This document shows, piece after piece, positions 33,889 to 40,192 of a stretch of 40,192 nt of DNA (positions are counted from its first letter, which is position 1; every line of letters starts with the position of its first letter). A program made the position numbers and the translations under genes. Location: positions 1 to 40,192 of the forward strand of contig JAFZEP010000099.1 of NCBI GenBank assembly GCA_017560625.1. The letters are read 5' to 3'. The stretch comes from Bacteroidales bacterium (GTDB taxonomy: Bacteria > Bacteroidota > Bacteroidia > Bacteroidales > UBA932). The notes beneath the pieces were generated by a model. It was not told where the DNA came from. It was given only the letters and a program-made list of their open reading frames with translations, and ran no database searches.

Positions 33889-35904
33889 ATGAAAAGAATA
33901 CTACTATCAATCTTGACAGCGGCAATGGCATTCACCGCCAGCGCCCAGGACTATGTCTTCAACCGTCCGCCACTCGTGGCGACTGACTATGCCGAGCTTC
34001 CCATCGGAGCAATCAAGGCAGAAGGCTGGCTTCATGACCAGCTTGTGCGTCAGAAAGACGGCTTCACCGGCCATCTCGATGAGGTGTATAGCGAGGTGGT
34101 AGGTGCTGACAACGCGTGGATCGGCGGCGAAGGCGACACATGGGAGCGTGGACCATATTGGCTTGACGGCTTGATGCCGCTGGCATATCTTCTTGGAGAT
34201 GAAGAACTTATCGCCAAGGCGACAGTCTGGTCTGAGGCAATGCTTACCATGGTGCATGAGGATGGTTACTTCGGCAACAGGATTTCGCGCCAGTACATCG
34301 AAGGTTTCCAGAGAGGTAAGGCTGAGGACTGGTGGCCTAAGATGGTTGCCCTCAAGATCCTCAAGCAGTACTATATGGCCACAGGAGACCAGCGCGTCAT
34401 CGACGTGATGACAGGATACTTCAAGTATCAGCTGGCTAACCTTCCTGAAAAGCCGCTTGATCATTGGACATTCTGGGGTCAGTGGAGAGGTGGCGACAAC
34501 CTCGACATGGTATATTGGCTCTACAACATCACAGGCGACGAGTTCCTTCTCGAGCTTGGAGACCTTATCCATAGCCAGACAACTCCGTGGACAGCTATGT
34601 TCTGGGGCGAGACCAACGAACTCCGCACTCAGAACTCTATGCACACTGTGAACCTTGCACATGGCTTCAAGGAACCGATCATCTGGTGGCAGAGATCACA
34701 GGATCCTAAGGACCTTAATGCTCCTGACAATGCTCTCAAGATCATGCGTCAGACCTTCGGTCTTCCTACAGGTCTTTGGGCCGGCGACGAGCAGGTGCAT
34801 TTCGGTGATCCGACCCGTGGCTCCGAACTTTGTACAGCAGTCGAGATGATGTATTCTCTCGAGGAGATGCTTCAGGCCACAGGAAACCTTCAGTGGGCCG
34901 ATCACCTTGAAAGAGTTGCCTATAACGCTCTTCCAACCCAGGCTACAGACGCCTATGACGGACGTCAGTACTATCAGCAGACCAACCAGATTGCCTGCTC
35001 ACGCGAGTGGCGCAACTTCGTGACCCAGCATGAGGACAACGACAATCTTTTCGGAGTGCTCAACGGCTATCCATGCTGCACATGCAACATGCACCAGGGT
35101 TGGCCGAAATTCACTCAGAACCTCTGGTATGCAAGCAAGGACGGCGGTCTTGCGGCGTTCGTATATGCTCCTTCCACAGTGACAGCTAAGGTGGCAGGAG
35201 GAGTAGAGGTGTCTCTCAAGCAGGAGACATTCTATCCGTTCGACGAGACTGTGCAGGTGACAGTCGGCTTCACTTCAAAGAAAGTAAAGAAGGCGGCTTT
35301 CCCGCTTTATTTCCGTGTTCCGAAGTGGTGTGAGCAGGCCGAGGTGAAGGTCAATGGTATCAGCGTCAACTGTCTGTCCAAGGCGGGTGATACCGTCCGC
35401 ATCGAGCGTGAGTGGGCAAAAGGCGATGTTGTGACCCTTACATTCCCGATGGAGGTGCGCATCAGCCACTGGTACGACGGAGCGACTGTCGTGGAGCGTG
35501 GTCCGCTCGTATATGCACTCAGAATGGAGGAGAAGTGGGAGAAGCACGACTTCGAAGCTTCATATGAAGGAAAATACGGTCAGTACTACTACTCATGTGT
35601 CTCTGACACACCTTGGAACTACGGATTCCGCCTCAAGGACATGACTCCTGAGCTGATGAAGGAGAACTTCAAGGTCGAGGTACGTGAAGATGCCGGTGCT
35701 TATCCTTGGAATCTTGAAAACGCGCCGGTGAGCATCAAGGCAAAGGCTGTGGTCATCAAGCCTTGGAAGGAGTACAACGGATCCACAGGCCAGATCGCCT
35801 ACTACCGTGAAGACGGTGACGACACAGGCGAGGAAGTATGGATCGAACTCATTCCATACGGCTGCACAACCCTCCGCATAGCCGAATTCCCTACACGCTT
35901 GTAA
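33889..35904 (+). CDS. GH127-like (DUF1680) beta-L-arabinofuranosidase-type enzyme, copy 2
   Basis: A 671-aa exported protein (signal ending TASAQ) that aligns without gaps to copy 1 at 15721-17736, with most residues identical. The zinc-thiolate ligands are conserved: Glu313-x-Cys315 and Cys396-Cys397. Differences cluster in the C-terminal beta-sandwich (for example CEQAEVKVNGISVNCLSKAG here versus CDSASVLVNGETAYDAPKAG in copy 1). It starts 14 bp after the REP-like element and is followed by its own epimerase, but there the two genes are 114 bp apart rather than overlapping. The substrate is as uncertain as for copy 1. Confidence 0.9.
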   Translation: MKRILLSILTAAMAFTASAQDYVFNRPPLVATDYAELPIGAIKAEGWLHDQLVRQKDGFTGHLDEVYSEVVGADNAWIGGEGDTWERGPYWLDGLMPLAYLLGDEELIAKATVWSEAMLTMVHEDGYFGNRISRQYIEGFQRGKAEDWWPKMVALKILKQYYMATGDQRVIDVMTGYFKYQLANLPEKPLDHWTFWGQWRGGDNLDMVYWLYNITGDEFLLELGDLIHSQTTPWTAMFWGETNELRTQNSMHTVNLAHGFKEPIIWWQRSQDPKDLNAPDNALKIMRQTFGLPTGLWAGDEQVHFGDPTRGSELCTAVEMMYSLEEMLQATGNLQWADHLERVAYNALPTQATDAYDGRQYYQQTNQIACSREWRNFVTQHEDNDNLFGVLNGYPCCTCNMHQGWPKFTQNLWYASKDGGLAAFVYAPSTVTAKVAGGVEVSLKQETFYPFDETVQVTVGFTSKKVKKAAFPLYFRVPKWCEQAEVKVNGISVNCLSKAGDTVRIEREWAKGDVVTLTFPMEVRISHWYDGATVVERGPLVYALRMEEKWEKHDFEASYEGKYGQYYYSCVSDTPWNYGFRLKDMTPELMKENFKVEVREDAGAYPWNLENAPVSIKAKAVVIKPWKEYNGSTGQIAYYREDGDDTGEEVWIELIPYGCTTLRIAEFPTRL

Positions 35905-35947
35905 TAAGCGTGATCTGTAAAACATTGAATATTAACTGCATATAACT

Positions 35948-35977
35948 TTCATGGTGGGCAAAATTTACCACCATGAA
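35948..35977. repeat. Intergenic hairpin between GH127 and epimerase copy 2
   Basis: A 10-bp perfect inverted repeat TTCATGGTGG/CCACCATGAA with a 10-nt AT-rich loop and no T run. It may be an operator or mRNA structure in the 114-bp gap, where copy 1 has no gap at all. Confidence 0.6.
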
Positions 35978-36018
35978 GTCCTTAAAATATTGATAGTTAA
36001 TTAAATATAAAACACGCA

Positions 36019-36906
36019 ATGCTTGCTATCAGCAACAATACATTAAAGATAACCCTTCACGCCCCGGATGGTGAGAAGGGTTATTATCGTGGCACCCGCT
36101 TCGACTGGGCAGGTGTCTTCGAAAGCATCGAATACCGCGGCTGCAACTACGCAGAGCCATGGTTCGAGGGCTATTCTCCAGTGCGTCATGATGCAGTCTG
36201 CGGTCCGGCAGAAGAGTTCAGTCCTATAGGTCTGGATGCCGTGGCTCCGGGTGAACCTTTCCTCAAGATCGGTGTGGGAATGCTTGAGAAGATGGAAGGG
36301 GAGTACGACAGATTCAAGCTTCATAATATCCTTGATCCGGGTACTAGAACCGTTGAGGTGACTCAGGATTCCATCGTCCAGACACATAAGATAGATTCCG
36401 CGATTGGCTACGCTTATGAATATGTCAAAGAGATCCGCCTTACCGGAGAGAACAGCTTCTGCATAAGCCACAGGCTGACAAACAAAGGAGTCAAAGACCT
36501 CAAGGGTGATGTCTACAACCACAACTTCTTCACTCTCGGCCTGCTTGAGACAGGTCAGTCGCGTCAGCTGGATTTCCCATATAAGCCTGAAGGTGATTGG
36601 CGTGCAGAATATTCTGAGGTTGGCTTTACAGAGAGCGGCATCCGTTTCACAAGGACCCTCCAGAAGGGAGAGTCGGTCTACACCGGCAACATCCATGAGG
36701 CTGGAAAAGGCCTTGCAGGCACTCCTAATGCATTCGAGCTGAGGGAGATGCAGACAGGAAGGGGTGTGAAGGCTGAGTGTGCTCTGCCCATGACAAAGGC
36801 TGTGTTCTGGTCCTATCACCTGATAGCCTGCATCGAGCCATACATCGACTTCCGCGTCGCTCCGGGTGAAACATTTGCTTTCACGATAGATTATGCATTA
36901 ATTTAA
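36019..36906 (+). CDS. Aldose 1-epimerase-like protein, copy 2
   Basis: A 295-aa cytosolic protein closely related to the one at 14786-15724: shared YYRGTRFDWAGVFESIE, CGPAEEFSPIGL, KGDVYNHNFFTLGLLETGQS and GDWRAEYSEVGFTESGIRF. It is about 17 residues shorter near the C-terminus because it lacks the Ser/Asp-rich insert of copy 1. It has the galactose-mutarotase type of beta-rich sequence and no signal peptide. It follows GH127 copy 2 and precedes GH3 copy 2 by 38 bp, so its place next to GH127 is kept in both copies. Confidence 0.7.
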   Translation: MLAISNNTLKITLHAPDGEKGYYRGTRFDWAGVFESIEYRGCNYAEPWFEGYSPVRHDAVCGPAEEFSPIGLDAVAPGEPFLKIGVGMLEKMEGEYDRFKLHNILDPGTRTVEVTQDSIVQTHKIDSAIGYAYEYVKEIRLTGENSFCISHRLTNKGVKDLKGDVYNHNFFTLGLLETGQSRQLDFPYKPEGDWRAEYSEVGFTESGIRFTRTLQKGESVYTGNIHEAGKGLAGTPNAFELREMQTGRGVKAECALPMTKAVFWSYHLIACIEPYIDFRVAPGETFAFTIDYALI

Positions 36907-36907
36907 C

Positions 36908-36915
36908 TATCTTTG
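36908..36915 (+). promoter_or_regulatory. -7 box upstream of GH3 copy 2
   Basis: TATCTTTG matches TAnnTTTG and lies 29 bp before the ATG at 36945. No TTG is found at 19-21 bp upstream (nearest at 36875), so the -33 element is poor. It would give GH3-EEP its own transcript. Confidence 0.5.
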
Positions 36916-36944
36916 CGCCGTTCGAATAATCAATAACACGTAAT

Positions 36945-39179
36945 ATGAAGAAAACTTTAATCCTTTCGGCAGCTGTCCTTTTCTCGGCAGTCTGCTTCGC
37001 ACAGAAGGCTGACCGTCCGGTCTACCTTGATCCTCATGCTCCGGTTGAGGAGAGAGTGGAGGATGCTCTTTCGCGCATGACTCTCGAGGAGAAGGTGGGC
37101 ATGACAACAGCTCAGTCAAAGTTCAGCTCACGTGGTGTTCCACGTCTCGGTATTCCTGAAGTATGGCACACAGACGGTCCTCACGGCATCCGTCCTGAGG
37201 TTCTTTGGGATGAGTGGGATCAGGCAGGCTGGACAAACGACTCTTGTACAGCTTTCCCTGCCCTTGTAAACCTTGCTGCAACATGGGACAAGGAGATGTC
37301 TCTCCTTTATGGCCGCAGCATCGGTGAGGAGGCACGCTACCGTAAGAAGGACATCCTTCTCGGCCCTGGCATCAACATCTGCCGTACTCCGCTCAACGGA
37401 CGTAACTTCGAGTACATGGGTGAGGACCCGTATCTCGCAGGTCAGATGGTCGTTCCTTACATCCAGGGTGTTCAGGAGAATGGTGTTGCAGCCTGCGTAA
37501 AGCACTATGCAGTAAACAACCAGGAGTTCCAGCGTACACAGTCAAACTCTGTAGTAGACGACAGAACTCTCTATGAGATCTATCTTCCGGCTTTCAAGGC
37601 TGCAGTTGTCGAGGGTAACGCATGGTCTATCATGGGTTCATACAACCTCTACAACGGTCAGTTCAACTGCCACAACAAGAAGCTTCTTGTAGACATCCTC
37701 AAGGGTGAGTGGGGCTTCGACGGTGTTGTAGTCAGCGACTGGGGCGGATGCCGCGATGACGAGGAGGCAGTTCTCAACGGTCTCGACATCGAGATGGGTA
37801 CCTGGACAAACGGTCTTACAGGTGCTGCCAGCGACAGCTACAGAAACTATCACATGGCTGCCCCTTATCTCAAGGGTCTCCGTGAGGGCAAGTATACAAC
37901 AAAGGAGCTTGATGACAAGGTTCGTCGTATCCTTCGTCTGATCTTCCGCACAAGCATGCGTCCTGAGCCTAACTATGGCCGTTTCGTATGCCCTGAGCAC
38001 TATCAGGCAGCACGCGACATCTCAGCAGCCGGTGTGGTTCTCCTCAAGAACGACAACAACGCTCTTCCTCTCAACGTACCTCAGGGTGGCAAGATCCTCG
38101 TGGTAGGAGAGAATGCAGTTAAGAAGATGGTTGTGGGCGGTGGTAGCTCAAACCTCAAGACAGCTTACGAGGTGAATCCTCTCGAGGGTCTCCAGAACGC
38201 ATTCGGCAAGAACGCTGAGATCGTATGGGCTCGCGGTTATGTAGGTGACACATCGACATCATACAACAACGTGGACACAGGTCAGGACCTCACTGACAAC
38301 AGAACTCCTAAGGAGCTCATCGCTGAGGCTGTAGAGATGGCAAAGGATGCTGACTATGTGATCTTCGTAGGTGGTCTCAACAAGAGTGCACACCAGGACA
38401 ACGAGAGCACAGACCGTCTCCAGATCACTCTTCCTTACGGACAGGAGAAGGTTATCCTCGCTCTTGCTGAAGTTGCAAAGAACATCGTGGTTGTAAACAT
38501 CTCAGGTTCGGCTGTGGCAATGCCATGGGCTGGCGAGGTTGACGCAATCGTTCAGGGCTGGTACGGCGGTACAGAGACAGGTAACGCTCTCGCAGACGTC
38601 CTCACAGGTAAGGTAAACCCTTCAGGAAGACTTCCATTCACAGTTCCTTTCAAGTATGAGGATGGTCCTATCAAGACAGAGCGCCAGTATCCTGGTATCA
38701 AGGAAGAGGGCGACGAGTTCTGGCAGACTCACTACGATGAGGGAGTTTATGTAGGTTACAGATGGTACTCTTCAAAGAAGATCAAGGTTCAGTTCCCATT
38801 CGGACATGGTCTCAGCTACACAACATTCGCATACTCGAATGCAAAGGCTGACAAGGCTGAGATGACTGCAGACCAGACTCTCAAGGTGACAGTAGACGTT
38901 ACAAACACAGGTTCAGTAGATGGAGCAGAGGTTGTTCAGCTCTACATCAACGATGTGAAGTCGACAATCGACCGTCCTGTCAAGGAGCTCAAGAACTTCG
39001 AGAAGGTATACCTCAAGGCAGGCGAGACCAAGACTGTGACATTCGAGATCGACGCTGAGGACCTCAGCTACTTCGATGCTGACAAGCACGAGTGGGTAGC
39101 AGAGCCAGGTAAGTTCAAGGCTCTCCTCGGTTCTTCATCAGAGGATGTGCGTTCAACAGTGAACTTCAAGCTCAACTAA
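36945..39179 (+). CDS. GH3 beta-glycosidase, copy 2
   Basis: A 744-aa family 3 enzyme, nearly co-linear with copy 1. The nucleophile is Asp265 (VVVSDWGG), and the substrate loop GIPEVWHTDGPHGIRPEVLW and the KHYAVNNQEFQRT block are identical to copy 1. The C-terminal fibronectin-III-like domain is the most diverged part. Its signal peptide ends in a normal cleavage site (VCFAQ) rather than a lipobox, suggesting a soluble periplasmic enzyme. Codons here prefer C-ending forms more than in copy 1, so the DNA differs far more than the protein. It is followed after 4 bp by the EEP gene, with which it is probably co-transcribed. Confidence 0.94.
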   Translation: MKKTLILSAAVLFSAVCFAQKADRPVYLDPHAPVEERVEDALSRMTLEEKVGMTTAQSKFSSRGVPRLGIPEVWHTDGPHGIRPEVLWDEWDQAGWTNDSCTAFPALVNLAATWDKEMSLLYGRSIGEEARYRKKDILLGPGINICRTPLNGRNFEYMGEDPYLAGQMVVPYIQGVQENGVAACVKHYAVNNQEFQRTQSNSVVDDRTLYEIYLPAFKAAVVEGNAWSIMGSYNLYNGQFNCHNKKLLVDILKGEWGFDGVVVSDWGGCRDDEEAVLNGLDIEMGTWTNGLTGAASDSYRNYHMAAPYLKGLREGKYTTKELDDKVRRILRLIFRTSMRPEPNYGRFVCPEHYQAARDISAAGVVLLKNDNNALPLNVPQGGKILVVGENAVKKMVVGGGSSNLKTAYEVNPLEGLQNAFGKNAEIVWARGYVGDTSTSYNNVDTGQDLTDNRTPKELIAEAVEMAKDADYVIFVGGLNKSAHQDNESTDRLQITLPYGQEKVILALAEVAKNIVVVNISGSAVAMPWAGEVDAIVQGWYGGTETGNALADVLTGKVNPSGRLPFTVPFKYEDGPIKTERQYPGIKEEGDEFWQTHYDEGVYVGYRWYSSKKIKVQFPFGHGLSYTTFAYSNAKADKAEMTADQTLKVTVDVTNTGSVDGAEVVQLYINDVKSTIDRPVKELKNFEKVYLKAGETKTVTFEIDAEDLSYFDADKHEWVAEPGKFKALLGSSSEDVRSTVNFKLN

Positions 39180-39183
39180 GGAT

Positions 39184-40023
39184 ATGCGTAAATATCTCAA
39201 TATGATCATTGTGGCAGCAGCGTTTCTGCTGCCACAATTTGCTTCAGCCCAGAACGCTGAGCTGAAGGTGATGTCCTACAACATCCGCATGGGTTCTGCC
39301 AACGATGGCACAAACTCATGGGTCTACAGATGCGGTGGCACAATCGAGATGCTTGAGGACCAGATGCCGGATGTGTTCGGTGTACAGGAAGCACTTAAAG
39401 ATCAGCTGGACTTCATCAAGGAGTTCGCCGACAACTACAAATGGGTCGGAGTTGGAAGAGATGACGGCAAGAAGGCCGGCGAGTATATGGCCATATTCTG
39501 GAACAAGAAGACCATGAAACTTATCGACTGGGGCACATTCTGGCTCTCGGAAACACCGAATGAACCGTCTATGGGCTGGGATGCAGCCTGCATGCGCACA
39601 GCGACATGGGCTCTGATGAAAGATAAACGCACCGGAAAGCGTTTCTACTTCGTGAATACACATCTGGACCATGTAGGCGTAGAAGCCCGTAAAAACGGCC
39701 TTAAATTGATCGTAGACAGCATAGCGGAGATCAACCCTGAAGGTTACCCGATGGTTCTGACCGGCGACTTCAACATCAAGCCTACGGCAGCCGAGCTCAA
39801 GGATCTTGATTCACGCATGAAGTCGGCCCGCAAGTTCGCCTCAAAGACCGACTCCCACGCGACCTTCAACAACTGGGGCAAGGCCAAAGCCGACGAAATC
39901 ATCGACTACATCTACTACAGCGGTTTCTCTTCATGCCTGGAATACCAGACAGTCACAAAGAAGTACTACGACCGCAAATTCATCTCGGATCACTATCCGA
40001 TCGCCGCGCGATTGATTTTCTAG
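39184..40023 (+). CDS. Secreted EEP-family phosphoesterase
   Basis: A 279-aa exported enzyme (signal ending FASAQ) of the endonuclease/exonuclease/phosphatase fold. The active-site residues are all present: Asn33 (MSYNIRMG), Glu69 (GVQEAL), His in NTHLDHVG, Asp195/Asn197 (TGDFNIKP) and Asp269-His270 (ISDHYP). Exported family members cleave phosphodiesters or phosphomonoesters, such as sphingomyelin, inositol phosphates or nucleic acids. Placement directly after a GH3 gene in a glycan locus makes a glycan-phosphate substrate more likely than DNA. It is the free-standing counterpart of the EEP domain fused to GH89 at 4447. Confidence 0.9.
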   Translation: MRKYLNMIIVAAAFLLPQFASAQNAELKVMSYNIRMGSANDGTNSWVYRCGGTIEMLEDQMPDVFGVQEALKDQLDFIKEFADNYKWVGVGRDDGKKAGEYMAIFWNKKTMKLIDWGTFWLSETPNEPSMGWDAACMRTATWALMKDKRTGKRFYFVNTHLDHVGVEARKNGLKLIVDSIAEINPEGYPMVLTGDFNIKPTAAELKDLDSRMKSARKFASKTDSHATFNNWGKAKADEIIDYIYYSGFSSCLEYQTVTKKYYDRKFISDHYPIAARLIF

Positions 40024-40035
40024 CCTGGTTTGCGA

Positions 40036-40075
40036 TGAGCTTGACGAAAACATGCGGGTTTTGTTGTCAAGCTCA
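40036..40075. terminator. Hairpin after the EEP gene
   Basis: A 10-bp perfect stem TGAGCTTGAC/GTCAAGCTCA with a 20-nt loop, 13 bp after the stop codon. No strong T run follows directly, so it is either an imperfect terminator or a repeat element. Confidence 0.55.
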
Positions 40076-40110
40076 ACTGATTTTCTGGCATTTCGCCGGT
40101 TTTTCATTCA

Positions 40111-40146
40111 AGCTGAGCAATAAAAGACCAGATTCTTTGCTCAGCT
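40111..40146. repeat. Second inverted repeat at the right edge
   Basis: AGCTGAGCAA (40111-40120) pairs with TTGCTCAGCT (40137-40146), loop 16 nt. It lies 35 bp after the hairpin at 40036 and resembles it in size. No open reading frame of note is present in 40024-40192. Confidence 0.55.
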
Positions 40147-40192
40147 CTCCATCAAAATACAACACCTCGGTCAACTTTTGCTTGAAAAGTGA

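Overview
The window is about 40 kb of chromosome from a gut-type Bacteroidales bacterium. The evidence is a SusC/SusD pair, an Mfa-type fimbrial gene set, DUF1735, DUF4988 and BACON-type surface lipoproteins, many lipobox signal peptides, and Bacteroidetes promoters of the form TTG-N19-TAnnTTTG. Most of it is one large carbohydrate-utilisation locus. The genus cannot be fixed by reading alone.

Layout. (1) 2-2474: end of a fimbrial operon (truncated OmpA/TPR-like accessory protein, fimbrillin, Mfa2-like anchor). (2) 2509-2589: tRNA-Leu(CAG) with its own promoter and terminator. (3) 2653-7407 (+): D-2-hydroxyacid dehydrogenase, CPPED1-like metallophosphoesterase, and a GH89 alpha-N-acetylglucosaminidase fused to an endonuclease/exonuclease/phosphatase (EEP) domain. 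(4) 7526-9712 (+): a single large surface lipoprotein (coiled coil, collagen-like GXY, BACON, DUF5018-like). (5) 9838-14675 (+): GH20, a GntR regulator with a sugar-binding domain, and GH3. (6) 19644-14786 (-): Fn3-NAGPA phosphodiester glycosidase, GH127-like enzyme, aldose-epimerase-like protein. (7) 19770-32426 (+): MFS transporter, fucose/arabinose-isomerase-like protein, two-part mannose-6-phosphate-isomerase-like protein, ROK-type kinase, SusC, SusD, DUF1735/DUF5018 lipoprotein. (8) 32574-40023 (+): DUF4855 lipoprotein, a second GH127 and epimerase, a second GH3, and a secreted EEP enzyme.

How it may work (inference). Surface lipoproteins and SusCD capture and import an oligosaccharide. 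Periplasmic GH89, GH20, GH3 and GH127 enzymes trim it. NAGPA, EEP and metallophosphoesterase proteins deal with phosphodiester or phosphate groups. A released sugar enters through the MFS permease, is isomerised and is phosphorylated by the ROK kinase. The set points to a phosphate-containing glycan carrying alpha-GlcNAc, beta-HexNAc and a beta-L-arabinofuranoside-like sugar. I do not recognise this combination as a described system.

Two structural observations stand out. A direct-repeat motif, CACCACAC-N2-CACCACAC, lies at three promoters of the locus (7461-7478, 9780-9797, 19725-19742) and is a candidate operator for the embedded GntR regulator. The GH127/epimerase/GH3 set is present twice, with one GH3 in inverted orientation. 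No sequence gap without a gene exceeds 300 bases.
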